Made by a program: the position numbers and the translations under genes. Shown one piece after another: positions 1 to 8,918 of a stretch of DNA of 64,000 bases. The DNA is from Candidatus Bathyarchaeota archaeon. Lineage in GTDB: Archaea; Thermoproteota; Bathyarchaeia; Bathyarchaeales; Bathycorpusculaceae. How positions within the stretch are numbered: position 1 is the first letter of the stretch; every line of letters starts with the position of its first letter. The DNA is taken from contig JAGTQX010000003.1 in the NCBI GenBank assembly GCA_018396675.1, positions 62,001 to 126,000 on the forward strand, read 5' to 3'. The notes under the pieces are model-generated. The model saw only the letters and a list, made by a program, of their open reading frames with translations. It was not told where the DNA came from and ran no database searches.

Positions 1-21
1 AATTTTCCACCTCATTTTGGA

Positions 22-110
22 CTATAGCTATAAAATTTAGTGAGTATAAGATTTTTGTGGAAAACAAAGCCGAAAATTATGTAAAATTTCAAGAATATTT
101 TTATTAACGT
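22..110 (+). promoter_or_regulatory. Candidate promoter of the thiolase-fold gene
   Basis: A TATA-like octamer (TATAAAAT, 29-36) lies about 95 bases before the start codon. A second A/T-rich stretch around 94-105 sits at the distance expected for a nearly leaderless transcript. No Shine-Dalgarno sequence precedes the ATG at 131, which favours the second element. Which is used cannot be told by eye. Confidence 0.35.
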
Positions 111-130
111 TCACTCACAGAGTTCAAACT

Positions 131-1243
131 ATGCGAGTACTGAAACTGGCTACGATTTTACCTAAAAAATGCTACGCCACAGAGGAACTGGTTGAAACGT
201 TCCCATGCAAACTTCCTGAAGGCGTCAAGAAAAACGTTCTAAATTTGGGAGTTGAGAAACGTTATCTCATCAACCACGCGGGGTTAGACAAAAACGCCAG
301 CGAAGCAGAGTTCGTTAATCTTTGCTCGGAAGCCTGCAAAAAAGCAGTTAAAGAAGCGGATGTACCGCTCAAGAAAATTGGATATTTCATTGCAGTTTAC
401 GATGCGAACCCTTTCTTAAGCCCTGGATTAAGCCAGCTTCTCATTCGCAGCGTAGGGTTTAATCCTTACATAAAACATGTCAACGCTCAAGGAATAGCCA
501 GCACAGCCTTCCCGAAAGCGTTGGAACTTGCGGGAAACCACTTGGCAGCGCATCCTAAAGATTATGTTCTCATCTGCATTTCTGGCGTGAGCTCTTACTG
601 GTTTCAAAATCAAGTGCGCGGCATAAAAAATGTCATGGAAATTAAACAAATCAGCCAAATTAAAAACAGTGCACAAAAGCGGATGGAACTGCAAAAGTGG
701 ATTGCCACCATGGAGTTTTTCCTTTTTGGAGACGGTGTCGCTGCATGCGTAGTTACAAATGAAGACGAAGGCTTGACTGTCGAAAAAATTGTTGAAGTTA
801 CCAACACTGGCAAAAAAGACTTTTTGGCTGGTTACGCTAGACTTTACACTTTGAATGAACCTTTTAAGTTTGGATTTCAATCGCACTTGGACAAAAAGAT
901 TCCAGAACTCGGAGTAAAATATACAGCTAAAGCGTTGAAGAGACTTCTAGGTAAAAACGTTGAAGCTGTTACCGTAGCCGCTAAGAAATGGGCAGTACAT
1001 ACTGGAAGCGAAAAAATATTAAACACGTTGGCTGAACACAACAGAATAGCCTACGAGAAAATCAGGGAGTCTCATGAAATTTTAAGGAATTACGGCAACT
1101 TGGCAGGCGCAAGTCTACCGTTTATACTTGAAAAGATAATTTCACAAAACAAATTAGGCGACGGTGACATAATCTTGATGCTTGGTTACGGGTGGGGATT
1201 TTCAGCAGCAGCCGCCATGCTGAAATTTAGAGGAAATCGTTAA
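131..1243 (+). CDS. Type III PKS / KAS III-like thiolase-fold protein lacking the nucleophilic Cys
   Basis: 370 residues in the chalcone synthase/3-ketoacyl-ACP synthase III fold. The middle aligns with type III polyketide synthases: a Pro-Gly-Leu/LIR segment, then a V-N-A-Q-G-I stretch where the family has Q-G-C. The nucleophilic cysteine is therefore isoleucine. The other two catalytic residues remain recognisable: a His in the W-A-V-H-T-G motif (about residue 290) and an Asn in Y-G-N-L-A-G near residue 323. The family condenses acyl-CoA or acyl-ACP units by Claisen chemistry, but without the cysteine an acyl-enzyme cannot form in the usual way, so this may be a decarboxylase, a non-covalent condensing enzyme or a non-catalytic partner. 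The stop overlaps the stop of the convergent PLP-enzyme gene. Fold is fairly sure; reaction unknown. Confidence 0.75.
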   Translation: MRVLKLATILPKKCYATEELVETFPCKLPEGVKKNVLNLGVEKRYLINHAGLDKNASEAEFVNLCSEACKKAVKEADVPLKKIGYFIAVYDANPFLSPGLSQLLIRSVGFNPYIKHVNAQGIASTAFPKALELAGNHLAAHPKDYVLICISGVSSYWFQNQVRGIKNVMEIKQISQIKNSAQKRMELQKWIATMEFFLFGDGVAACVVTNEDEGLTVEKIVEVTNTGKKDFLAGYARLYTLNEPFKFGFQSHLDKKIPELGVKYTAKALKRLLGKNVEAVTVAAKKWAVHTGSEKILNTLAEHNRIAYEKIRESHEILRNYGNLAGASLPFILEKIISQNKLGDGDIILMLGYGWGFSAAAAMLKFRGNR

Positions 1244-2418
1244 ATTTTGTTTAGTGCTTGCTCTATGTCGGCTATTATGTCCTCTGGGTCTTCTATTCCG
1301 ACGGCTAGACGCACAAGCTGGTCTGTTACGCCTAGTTTTTGACGTTGTTCGGGACTTATGAAATAATGGGAAGACGTTGTTGGTTGCGTTACAAGGGTTT
1401 CTGTTCCTCCAAGGCTTGCAGCTAAAACACAAAGCTTTAGGTTTTCAACAAACTTCACGGTTTTTTCAAAATCGCCCTTTATTTCGAAGCTTACAACTCC
1501 GCCGAAACCCCGCATCTGCCTCTTGGCAAGTGCATGTTGAGGATGACTTGGAAGCCCAGGATAGTACACTTTCGCAATCTTCGGATGAGATTCCAAGTAC
1601 TTTGCTATGCGCATTCCATTCTGGTTATGTCGTTCCATTCGCAGAGCAAGTGTCTTCAAACCACGCAGCAAAAGCCAAGCTGCAGTCGGGTCAAGAGTCC
1701 CGCCCAAAATTTTCCTAGTTTTTTTCAACTTTTGAATAAACTCTTTTGAACCGCATACCACTCCAGCAGTCACATCATGGTGCCCACCCAAATACTTGGT
1801 TGCGCTATGAACGACTATGTCGACGCCAAATTCGATTGGTTTCAAATTGTATGGCGAAGCCAATGTGCCATCAACAACTGTTATTACCCCTTTCTTCTTG
1901 GCAAGTGTAGAGATTTTGCGCAAATCCACAATTTTTAGAGTGGGATTTGTTGGAGTCTCCGCATAAATAAGCCGAGTGTTGTTCTGTATCGCGTTTTTAA
2001 TTTCGTCAACGTTTGCGGCTTCAACGAGGCTTACTTTAACGCCGAATTTTGGTAGAATTTCTTGGAAAAATGTTAGGGTTCCGCCGTACAAGTCTTGAGA
2101 GGCCACAACATGGTCGCCGCTTGAAACCAAGGCAAGCACCGTGGTTGTTATGGCAGCCATACCGGAGGAAAAAGCGGCAGCGTCCTCTGAATTTTCTAAA
2201 ATCGCCATTTTTCTTTCAACAGCCCTCACGGTTGGATTGTCAAACCTCGTGTAGAGGTAGCCCTCAGTTTTTCCGCTTATGACGTTTACCAGTTGCTTGG
2301 TGCTGGAAAACGCGAAAACAGACGTTTCGTAAATTGGTGAAACAAACGAGCCTTCAGAGCCGCGTGACTCTCCGCCGTGCACGGCTTTCGTTGAAAAACC
2401 TTCATTTTCTGGAATCAT
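1240..2418 (-). CDS. Cystathionine gamma-synthase/gamma-lyase family PLP enzyme
   Basis: 392 residues, normal length for the Cys/Met metabolism PLP family (fold type I). The PLP lysine is in the H-S-A-T-K-Y-L-G-G-H motif near residue 205. The Y-T-R-F-D-N-P-T segment near residue 56 supplies the tyrosine and arginine that hold phosphate from the neighbouring subunit, and S-S-G-M-A-A follows. Methionine gamma-lyase has a Cys after the Tyr-Gly pair; here it is L-Y-G-G-T, so that activity is less likely. It could be a gamma-synthase or a gamma-lyase/beta-lyase in transsulfuration; sequence alone does not decide. The ATG at 2418 is preceded by GGTGG at a normal distance. It is divergent from the methylmalonyl-CoA mutase operon and convergent with the thiolase-fold gene. 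Confidence 0.88.
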   Translation of the reverse strand: MIPENEGFSTKAVHGGESRGSEGSFVSPIYETSVFAFSSTKQLVNVISGKTEGYLYTRFDNPTVRAVERKMAILENSEDAAAFSSGMAAITTTVLALVSSGDHVVASQDLYGGTLTFFQEILPKFGVKVSLVEAANVDEIKNAIQNNTRLIYAETPTNPTLKIVDLRKISTLAKKKGVITVVDGTLASPYNLKPIEFGVDIVVHSATKYLGGHHDVTAGVVCGSKEFIQKLKKTRKILGGTLDPTAAWLLLRGLKTLALRMERHNQNGMRIAKYLESHPKIAKVYYPGLPSHPQHALAKRQMRGFGGVVSFEIKGDFEKTVKFVENLKLCVLAASLGGTETLVTQPTTSSHYFISPEQRQKLGVTDQLVRLAVGIEDPEDIIADIEQALNKI

Positions 2419-2574
2419 TTAACCACCATCTAAAGCTAACAATTTATTAATTGTCGTCCTATAAAGGCATCTATGAACCTTCAACAATTGTTTTAGCGAA
2501 GTTTATGAGAAATAGCTTTTAAGGTTTAACGGAAATATTTTAGTCAAAACTAGTTCAACCGAGGTTAACATGAA
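2419..2574. promoter_or_regulatory. Divergent promoter region, PLP enzyme and mutase operon
   Basis: On the minus strand a TATA-like element (CCTTTATAGG, about 2458-2467) is 40-50 bases before the PLP-enzyme ATG. On the plus strand GCTTTTAAGG (2515-2524) would place transcription near 2545, leaving a short leader that contains GAGGTT (2561-2566), 8 bases before the mutase ATG at 2575. No riboswitch-like fold was seen, although the operon depends on B12. Confidence 0.4.
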
Positions 2575-4257
2575 ATGTTTGATAGGCAGAAGATTGAGGA
2601 AATAGCCAAGGAAAAGAAACGCTGGGAACAGACAACGCTTACAAATTGGGTTAAACAGTGCCCAGAACGCCGAAAAGAGTTCCGAAACCATTCAGGCATA
2701 ACAATTAAAGGCTTGTACACGCCCGAAGACATAAAAAACTTGGATTACATGCGTGACTTGGGATTTCCAGGCGAATATCCCTTCACACGTGGTTTACATG
2801 CAACCATGTACCGCGGCCGCTTGTGGACGATGCGGATGTTTGCAGGTTTCGGCACTGCTGAAGACACAAACAAGCGGTTCAAGTATCTTTTAAGCGAAGG
2901 CGAAACGGGCTTAAGCACGGCTTTTGATTATCCAACCATAATGGGTTATGATTCTGACCATCCGATGGCAAAAGGCGAGGTAGGCGTATGCGGAGTAGCC
3001 ATATCTTCACTGCAAGACATGGAGATTCTGTTTGATGGCATACCATTAGACAAAGTTACAACTTCCATGACAATAAACGGTCCAGCGTCAATTTTGCTTG
3101 CAATGTACGTGGCCGTCGGCGACAAACAAGGAGTTCCGAGAGAAAAACTTGGCGGAACAACACAGAACGATAATTTGAAGGAGTTTTTCGCCCAGAAACT
3201 TTGCATATTTCCGCCGAAACCATCACTGAAGCTTTCAACAGACGTCATAGAATACTGTGCGAGGCATCTGCCGAAATGGAACCCCATAAGTATAAGCGGC
3301 TACCACATCCGCGAAGCAGGCGCCACGGCGCTTCAGGAATTGGCGTTCACACTTTATGATGGAATAGCCTACGTTGAAGAAACACTAAAGCGAGGCTTGA
3401 AAGTGGATGAATTTGCTCCGCGGTTGTCGTTCTTCTTCGCGTCTCACAACGACTTTTTTGAGGAAATAGCCAAATTCCGCGCAGCGAGACGCCTTTGGGC
3501 AAGAATTATGAAGGAACGATTCCATGCTAAAAACCCAAGGTCAATGTGGATGCGCATGCACGTCCAAACTTCAGGCTGCACACTAACGGCGCAGCAGCCG
3601 TTGAACAACATTGTCCGCACAACAATTCAAGCTTTAGCCGCAGTGCTCGGCGGAACACAATCATTACACACGAACTCTTTTGACGAAGCTTTATGCTTAC
3701 CTACAGAAGAGTCCGTACGCGTAGCCCTAAGAACACAGCAAATAATAGCCTACGAAAGCGGAGCCGCGAACACTGTTGACCCGCTTGCTGGCGCTTACTA
3801 TATTGAAGATCTGACAAATAAGATGGAGGAAAAAGCGATGGAGTACATTCAGAAAATAGACGACATGGGCGGCGCAATAGCAGCCATCGAGAAAGGATTT
3901 TTCCAGAAGGAAATAGCAGACAGCGCCTATAGGTATCAACGTGAAATAGAAGCGAAAGACCGCATAATAGTCGGCGTAAACGATTACACCATTGAAGACG
4001 AGGAATGCCCAGTGAAACTTTTAAGAGTAGACCCAAACGTCGAAAAAAAGCAAGTGGAACGATTGCAAAAGTTGAAGAGAGAACGCGACAGCAGAAAAGT
4101 CAAAGAAGTGCTTGAAAAGCTTCATTACGCAGCGGAAAAAGATGAAAACCTGATGCCGACAATAATTGAAGCTGTTAAAGCTTACGTAACTTTAGGCGAA
4201 ATAACCGAAGTGCTGCGCAAAGTTTACGGAGAATATAAAGAACTCATAATAATCTAA
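2575..4257 (+). CDS. mcmA1: Methylmalonyl-CoA mutase, large (alpha) subunit
   Basis: 560 residues, the usual length of the archaeal catalytic subunit whose B12-binding domain is a separate polypeptide. It interconverts (R)-methylmalonyl-CoA and succinyl-CoA using adenosylcobalamin. The N-terminal third contains the TIM-barrel substrate region typical of the family, with the R-G-L-H-A-T-M-Y-R segment (about residues 75-83) and the S-T-A-F-D-Y-P-T loop (about 117-124). The G-Y-H-I-R-E-A-G-A stretch (about 243-251) and the [10 protein letters not shown] segment (about 364) are family signatures. The ATG at 2575 is chosen over an out-of-frame ATG five bases upstream because of GAGGTT at 2561. It is the first gene of a four-gene operon with the small subunit, MeaB and an adenosyltransferase. 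No epimerase gene is nearby. Confidence 0.95.
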   Translation: MFDRQKIEEIAKEKKRWEQTTLTNWVKQCPERRKEFRNHSGITIKGLYTPEDIKNLDYMRDLGFPGEYPFTRGLHATMYRGRLWTMRMFAGFGTAEDTNKRFKYLLSEGETGLSTAFDYPTIMGYDSDHPMAKGEVGVCGVAISSLQDMEILFDGIPLDKVTTSMTINGPASILLAMYVAVGDKQGVPREKLGGTTQNDNLKEFFAQKLCIFPPKPSLKLSTDVIEYCARHLPKWNPISISGYHIREAGATALQELAFTLYDGIAYVEETLKRGLKVDEFAPRLSFFFASHNDFFEEIAKFRAARRLWARIMKERFHAKNPRSMWMRMHVQTSGCTLTAQQPLNNIVRTTIQALAAVLGGTQSLHTNSFDEALCLPTEESVRVALRTQQIIAYESGAANTVDPLAGAYYIEDLTNKMEEKAMEYIQKIDDMGGAIAAIEKGFFQKEIADSAYRYQREIEAKDRIIVGVNDYTIEDEECPVKLLRVDPNVEKKQVERLQKLKRERDSRKVKEVLEKLHYAAEKDENLMPTIIEAVKAYVTLGEITEVLRKVYGEYKELIII

Positions 4258-4274
4258 TTGGGAGGATGGAAACT

Positions 4275-4682
4275 ATGCAAGGTGAAAGAAAAATTAGAGT
4301 GTTAATAGCTAAACCGGGACTGGATAGCCATGACAGAGGAGCGAAAGTCGTTGCCAGAGCTTTAAGAGACGCGGGGATGGAAGTAATCTACACTGGGCTT
4401 AGGCAAACGCCAGAGCAAATCGTTGAAACGGCATTACAGGAAGACGTTGATGTCATAGGCTTGAGCATTCTTTCAGGCGCGCACATGGCGTTATTCCCAA
4501 GGATAATGGAACTGCTCAAAGAGAAGGGTTTGACCGACGTCATGGTTTTCGCTGGAGGCATAATTCCAGAAGAAGATGTTCCAGAGCTTAAAAGGATTGG
4601 AATAAAAGAGGTTTTCGGCCCTGGGACTCCAACGGAAAACATAATAAAGTATGTGTTGGAGAATGCGCCAAAAAGAAGCTAA
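4275..4682 (+). CDS. mcmA2: Methylmalonyl-CoA mutase, B12-binding small subunit
   Basis: About 135 residues forming one cobalamin-binding Rossmann-like domain. The D-x-H-x-x-G signature (D-S-H-D-R-G, about residues 17-22) supplies the histidine that replaces dimethylbenzimidazole as lower cobalt ligand. The downstream S-x-L and G-G motifs of B12-binding domains are present as G-L-S-I-L-S-G and F-A-G-G-I-I-P. It pairs with the large subunit 17 bases upstream to make the holo-mutase. There are two candidate ATGs, 4266 and 4275. The GGAGG at 4261-4265 touches the first and is nine bases before the second, so 4275 is preferred. Confidence 0.94.
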   Translation: MQGERKIRVLIAKPGLDSHDRGAKVVARALRDAGMEVIYTGLRQTPEQIVETALQEDVDVIGLSILSGAHMALFPRIMELLKEKGLTDVMVFAGGIIPEEDVPELKRIGIKEVFGPGTPTENIIKYVLENAPKRS

Positions 4683-4701
4683 AATGAACGGGTAAAGGTC
4701 T

Positions 4702-5673
4702 TTGTCAAAACTTGAGGAAATAGCAAATGGCGTGCTAGCTGGGAACCGGCGGAGCATAGCGAGAGCCATAACCATAACCGAAAACACTCCGGAAGAAGCC
4801 CAAAAACTGATAGCTCTAATTTATCCACACACGGGAAAGGCTCACATAATAGGTTTAACCGGACCAGGCGGCGCTGGAAAAAGCACGCTAACCGAGAAAA
4901 TAGTTAGGGAATATAGACGAGTCGGCAAAACCGTCGGCGTAATAGCCGTAGACCCGACAAGCCCCTTCACTGGAGGCGCCTTTCTAGGCGACAGAATACG
5001 AATGCAGGAGCTAAGCACAGACGAAGGCGTTTTCATACGAAGCATGGCAACCCGCAACAATCCCGGAGGAATAGCTAAAGCAACAAAAGACGCTGTGAAA
5101 ATACTTGACGCCGCTGGAAAAGACGTTATAATTGTTGAAACTGTGGGCGCTGGACAATCAGAAGTTGAAATAATCAAGGTGGCGCAGACAATAATTGTTG
5201 TTCATGCACCCGGGCTTGGCGACGATATTCAAGCCATAAAAGCGGGTATGATGGAGATAGCCGACATATTTGTTGTAAACAAGGCGGACAGAGAAAACGC
5301 TGAAAAAACCGTGATGGACATCCAAGCAGTTTTGCAGTTAGACACTAGAGAAAAAACTTGGATTCCGCCGATAATAAAGACTGTCGCCGTCACAGGAGAA
5401 GGCATACCTCAACTAATAGAGAAAATAGAGGAGCATCGCGTGTTTCTCCAAAAAGGATTATTACACAAGCGAAGCCTAGAGAAGGCTGAAGCTGAACTTA
5501 TAGAGGCGATAAAAGAGCAGGTGACAGGCTCAATAATAGGGAAGCTTAAGAGGGAGAGAAGATTTGAGAAGGTTCTCCAGCAGATTGTTGACAGAGAGAT
5601 AGACCCTGCCTCGGCGGCGGAGAGGCTTCTGAACCAAGAATTGGAGAAGAACAGTCAAAATGACGAAGCTTGA
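4702..5673 (+). CDS. meaB: Methylmalonyl-CoA mutase-associated GTPase MeaB/ArgK
   Basis: 323 residues, full length for the MeaB family of G3E P-loop GTPases. It protects methylmalonyl-CoA mutase and gates cofactor loading. The P-loop G-P-G-G-A-G-K-S-T is near residues 55-63, the switch region D-P-T-S-P-F-T-G-G follows, the Walker B/E-T-V-G-A-G-Q-S-E motif is near 145-153, and the guanine-specificity N-K-A-D is near 193-196. The start is TTG at 4702: the only nearby upstream ATG (4684) stops after three codons, and the Shine-Dalgarno is weak. Family members begin with a similar short helix before V-L-A-G-N-R-R. The end overlaps the adenosyltransferase gene by 14 bases, so the two are translationally linked. 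Confidence 0.94.
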   Translation: MSKLEEIANGVLAGNRRSIARAITITENTPEEAQKLIALIYPHTGKAHIIGLTGPGGAGKSTLTEKIVREYRRVGKTVGVIAVDPTSPFTGGAFLGDRIRMQELSTDEGVFIRSMATRNNPGGIAKATKDAVKILDAAGKDVIIVETVGAGQSEVEIIKVAQTIIVVHAPGLGDDIQAIKAGMMEIADIFVVNKADRENAEKTVMDIQAVLQLDTREKTWIPPIIKTVAVTGEGIPQLIEKIEEHRVFLQKGLLHKRSLEKAEAELIEAIKEQVTGSIIGKLKRERRFEKVLQQIVDREIDPASAAERLLNQELEKNSQNDEA

Positions 5674-6190
5674 AAAAGGATTGGTGCAGGTTTACACTGG
5701 AGACGGAAAGGGCAAGACTTCTGCGGCTTTTGGAATGGCGTTGAGGGCTATTGGTAGAGGAATGAAAGTTTACATTATACAGTTTATTAAAGGCGGATTT
5801 GACTACGGAGAACTCTACATAGTTGATAAGCTTCCCAACCTTAAACTCAAAGCTTTCGGAAGAGGAACTTTTGTAACACAGCAACCGCCATCTGAAGAAG
5901 ATGTTAAACTTGCCGAAGAAGCCTTCAGACTTGCAAAGGAAACAGTTGAAAACGGAGAATATGACATGGTCATATTGGACGAGGTCAACGTTGCCATAAA
6001 CCTAAAACTCATAAGCCTCGAAAAAGTTTTGGAACTCATAAAAAACAAACCGAAACATGTAGAACTGGTTTTAACTGGACGCTACGCGCCTAAAGAGTTA
6101 ATTGAAGCAGCTGACCTAGTCACAGAGATGAGGGAAATTAAACACCCATTTAGGAAAGGATGCCAAGCGAGGAAAGGAATCGAATATTGA
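5660..6190 (+). CDS. cobO: Cob(I)alamin adenosyltransferase, CobO/BtuR type
   Basis: 176 residues. It transfers the 5'-deoxyadenosyl group of ATP to cob(I)alamin, making the cofactor the mutase needs. The N-terminal P-loop G-D-G-K-G-K-T-S-A (about residues 15-23) is the inverted ATP-binding loop of the BtuR family, and I-L-D-E-V-N near residue 100 is the acidic strand. Q-F-I-K-G after the second strand and the H-P-F-R-K-G-C-Q-A-R-K-G-I-E-Y tail are also family features. It is the fourth gene of the mutase operon, overlapping meaB. Having a dedicated adenosyltransferase here suggests local recharging of the mutase after cofactor damage, as with PduO/MMAB elsewhere. The fold type is CobO, not PduO. 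Confidence 0.93.
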   Translation: MTKLEKGLVQVYTGDGKGKTSAAFGMALRAIGRGMKVYIIQFIKGGFDYGELYIVDKLPNLKLKAFGRGTFVTQQPPSEEDVKLAEEAFRLAKETVENGEYDMVILDEVNVAINLKLISLEKVLELIKNKPKHVELVLTGRYAPKELIEAADLVTEMREIKHPFRKGCQARKGIEY

Positions 6191-6192
6191 AA

Positions 6193-6822
6193 ATGGCGGG
6201 AAACGCAGAAAAACGCGCAGAAGAAAAATTTTCAGACATACTTAAAACTTCATGGGTAAAGTCGGCGTTAATCCTCGGATTAATTTTTCTTACAATAGGA
6301 TTAATAGTAATATTTATGCTTAAAACCTTGAACATAAGCAGTTTGCAAATTATTTCAGATGTAAAAGCTTTCGCAATAGAGTATGGTGTTCTAGGCGTTT
6401 TCTTTGCAACAATACTTGCTGGAACGATAGTGCCTCTAGGAAGCCCAGCGCTGGTGGTTGCCGCAGCATCTTTAGGAATTCACCCAATACCACTTGTCAT
6501 AGCTGCGACTGTGGGGTTCACGATTGGCATGACGATAAACTATTATTTGGCTTGTCGTATGGGGAGACCATATGTTATGAAGAAGGTGGGAGCAGAAAAG
6601 CTGGATGAAATCACAAGTTTGTGGGATAGGTGGGGCTGGATTCTCTACGTCTTGTTTGGAGTTATCCCGTTTCTGCCTGTTGAACTTCTCGCGTTGATAT
6701 GCGGACTTTTAAAGACACGTATTGAAAAGTTTTTGGCTTTAAGCTTCATACCGAGGCTTATAGTTTTCACGGTTCTAGCATATTTTGGGGAAGCCATTGG
6801 TAGCTGGATTGGGATAATTTGA
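6193..6822 (+). CDS. DedA/VTT-domain membrane protein
   Basis: About 209 residues with several hydrophobic segments: one near the N-terminus (about 25-45) and a set from about 65 onward. The latter carries the VTT/SNARE-associated pattern, with a G-x-x-V-P-L-G-S-P-A re-entrant segment and an F-G-V-I-P-F-L-P-V-E-L region. Proteins of this fold act as lipid scramblases or flippases in bacteria and eukaryotes; in archaea the role is open. A longer reading from 6160 would overlap cobO by 31 bases. AGGAAAGGAAT at 6170-6180 fits the TTG at 6187 or the ATG at 6193 better. It probably ends the mutase operon, with no obvious link in function. Confidence 0.8.
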   Translation: MAGNAEKRAEEKFSDILKTSWVKSALILGLIFLTIGLIVIFMLKTLNISSLQIISDVKAFAIEYGVLGVFFATILAGTIVPLGSPALVVAAASLGIHPIPLVIAATVGFTIGMTINYYLACRMGRPYVMKKVGAEKLDEITSLWDRWGWILYVLFGVIPFLPVELLALICGLLKTRIEKFLALSFIPRLIVFTVLAYFGEAIGSWIGII

Positions 6823-6887
6823 AAGCTAAAGTTTAACCAGCAAAGCTTTTCTTCCACCAGTCCAATAGCAGTTATGCGGACAAAGGA

Positions 6888-7214
6888 ATGAATAAAATCA
6901 ACATCAGCGAAGCCTTCTCCACTGGTTTAGGTTTAGCTTTAGGCTTAACTATGCCTTTCCTAATTGCTAAACACATGTTCCAAGTCTTCAAGTTGCCGGA
7001 AAAAGCCGTTAAACATGTTGTCGTCTGCTCAAGATGCGAATGCAGAAATCCTGTTGAAAACAGGTTTTGTGGACATTGTGGTCAAGCTTTGTATCCGCCG
7101 CCTCCGATTAACTGTCCAAAATGCGGTGTTCCGATGCCATCCACTTTAAATTATTGCTGGAGATGCGGATCAACGCTAAAGAAAACCGTTAAAACAAGAA
7201 AAAAGAGAAAATAA
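6888..7214 (+). CDS. Small double zinc-ribbon protein
   Basis: 108 residues. A glycine/leucine-rich hydrophobic segment (about residues 12-32, L-G-L-T-M-P-F-L-I-A) is followed by two zinc ribbons: C-S-R-C...C-G-H-C (about 47-63) and C-P-K-C...C-W-R-C (about 74-91). A basic tail ends the protein. The hydrophobic-plus-ribbon arrangement copies the second half of the SPFH protein encoded convergently next door, which reads V-G-L-T-M-P-F-L-M-A before its own ribbons. It looks like a paralogous tail module without the SPFH domain. Function is unknown; a membrane- or assembly-associated adaptor is possible. Confidence 0.7.
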   Translation: MNKINISEAFSTGLGLALGLTMPFLIAKHMFQVFKLPEKAVKHVVVCSRCECRNPVENRFCGHCGQALYPPPPINCPKCGVPMPSTLNYCWRCGSTLKKTVKTRKKRK

Positions 7215-7232
7215 CGTTTTAAAGCCCTGTTT

Positions 7233-8315
7233 TTAAGCCAGTTTTTCGCCGCAGTTACCGCAGAATTTTGTTCCAGGCGGATTTTTTGCGCCACATTTTG
7301 GACATGTGACTTCTGCTCCAGCCGACTGGGTTAGCGGCGAACCACAGTTGCCGCAGAACTTCATGCCCGCTGGGTTTTCTGCTCCACATTTTGGGCATTT
7401 AACTTTTGCGGGGGGTGCCAAGCTTGAGCCGCAGTTACCGCAGAATTTCATGCCTATAGGGTTTTTGGCTCCGCAGTTTGGACAAACGATTAGTTGTTGG
7501 GCTTGAGCCGCTTGAGCTTGCTGCATTTGTTGTGCCATTAGGAAAGGCATAGTTAAGCCTACGCCTGCGCCTACGCCGGCGGCTGCTGCGCCGCCTCCTT
7601 CGCCTCCTTTAAGTTCGCCAGCTGTTTCCTTCATGTACTGCATCATCATAGCTTGGGCGCCGATTCCGGATGCAAACCTTCTAGCCTCTTCTGGGATGTT
7701 TATGCCTTCAAAGAGGCAATCTATTATTTTTAAGCCGACTCTGGCTGCTTCGTCGCTTATTTTCAATGTCACCTTGTCTGTCGTGGCGTCAGCGTTTTTA
7801 ACAACCTCGAATATGTCGTGATTTCCAAACTCGCTTATTATGCGCTCGTTTATGAACCCTCTAATGTAGTTTTCCACGTCCCGCGATGTGCTTGCGCCCC
7901 TGTTGCCGAAAAACTCTACAACAAAAAGTTTCGGATCTTCAACTTTGTAAAGTAGGTAACCATAAAACCCAATTTCAGCCTGGTATTTTATGTCTCCGCT
8001 CGGTGCAGAGTAGGCTTTTCCGCCGAAGTTGGCGCGGAACTGGCTGTTGCTTACAAAAACTACTTCACAGTCGAATATGTCGCCTATAATGCCTAAAGCC
8101 TTTAATGCGCCAGTTAAAAGCGGAATATTGTTGCTGGTTATAGTGTGTCTTCCAGGTCCGAAAACGTCGTAGGCCTTGCCGTCGCGGAAGAAAACTGCCC
8201 ACTGGTTCTCCATAACTATTACTTGGCTTCCATACTTAAGCGTCAATTTTGGAAAACGGTAGGCTATGTCTTCTGGTTTAGCGTTGTCCCATGCTACTCT
8301 TTCAATTATTGGCAT
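7233..8315 (-). CDS. SPFH/Band 7 domain protein with C-terminal zinc ribbons
   Basis: 360 residues. The first 220 form a stomatin-like SPFH domain of the YdjI/virion-core-like group, with the early K-Y-G-S-Q-V-I-V-M-E-N-Q-W-A-V-F-F strand pattern and G-P-G-R-H. A glycine/alanine-rich linker with V-G-L-T-M-P-F-L-M-A and a Gln/Ala-rich coil follows (about 235-275). Three C-x2-C...C-x2-C zinc ribbons close the protein (about 278-358), each with the K-F-C-G-N-C-G core. The family assembles on membranes; its partner or cargo here is unknown. It is preceded in an operon by a 175-residue gene ending 5 bases upstream, and it faces its small zinc-ribbon paralogue. Confidence 0.85.
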   Translation of the reverse strand: MPIIERVAWDNAKPEDIAYRFPKLTLKYGSQVIVMENQWAVFFRDGKAYDVFGPGRHTITSNNIPLLTGALKALGIIGDIFDCEVVFVSNSQFRANFGGKAYSAPSGDIKYQAEIGFYGYLLYKVEDPKLFVVEFFGNRGASTSRDVENYIRGFINERIISEFGNHDIFEVVKNADATTDKVTLKISDEAARVGLKIIDCLFEGINIPEEARRFASGIGAQAMMMQYMKETAGELKGGEGGGAAAAGVGAGVGLTMPFLMAQQMQQAQAAQAQQLIVCPNCGAKNPIGMKFCGNCGSSLAPPAKVKCPKCGAENPAGMKFCGNCGSPLTQSAGAEVTCPKCGAKNPPGTKFCGNCGEKLA

Positions 8316-8320
8316 TTTGT

Positions 8321-8848
8321 TTATACCTCCATAAGCCTGAACTGTTTTTCGCGTTCATCCCATTTAGATTCAAAACCAAGTATTAAGGATTTAATGTTCC
8401 TCGCCTTTGCAGCAGCTTCAGTCCAGTTTCCGTTTTGTGTTTCGCTGTAAAATTCTCCAACAGCCTTCACAATGTTTTGGATTTCATCGCTCAAAGTCTT
8501 GTCATAGTTTAAAACTCTGGCTATTTCGGTTTCGCGTATGTGCCCCTTACGGTCCATTAATCCAGCGTAACCGTAGCCGGCGTGGTGAACTTTCTCGCCG
8601 ACGCGGTCTATTATTTGGATGACCTTTTTGAAGTCGTCTGTGGCTTTTCCAGCGTTTAAAGCGGACATGTAGATTTCTTCCCATTTGTGGCGTAGGTTTT
8701 TGAAATCGGCGAAATACAAGTCTCGGAGTTTCTTGTCTATTTCCCTCAAGTCCTCTTTTGTGGCGTATCCCAAGCCGAATATGTTTTGTATTTTTGCCAA
8801 CAATCCTTGACGGTCTTTCACTTTCTCTATTGTTTCCTTTTCAGACAT
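8321..8848 (-). CDS. Unrecognised helical protein in the SPFH operon
   Basis: 175 residues, mostly charged helix with no membrane segment or metal motif. The N-terminus (about 1-50) is rich in Lys/Glu and would pair well as a coiled coil. The middle has an H-H-A-G-Y-G-Y-A-G-L-M-D-R-K-G stretch. The stop is 5 bases before the SPFH start, so the two are very likely made together and may interact. I do not recognise the family. Confidence 0.7.
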   Translation of the reverse strand: MSEKETIEKVKDRQGLLAKIQNIFGLGYATKEDLREIDKKLRDLYFADFKNLRHKWEEIYMSALNAGKATDDFKKVIQIIDRVGEKVHHAGYGYAGLMDRKGHIRETEIARVLNYDKTLSDEIQNIVKAVGEFYSETQNGNWTEAAAKARNIKSLILGFESKWDEREKQFRLMEV

Positions 8849-8918
8849 CTCTCTAATCCTCTAGTCAGTAAAGGTAATATTTTTCCAAGCATAAAACTTT
8901 GCGCTTTTACGACTTGCC

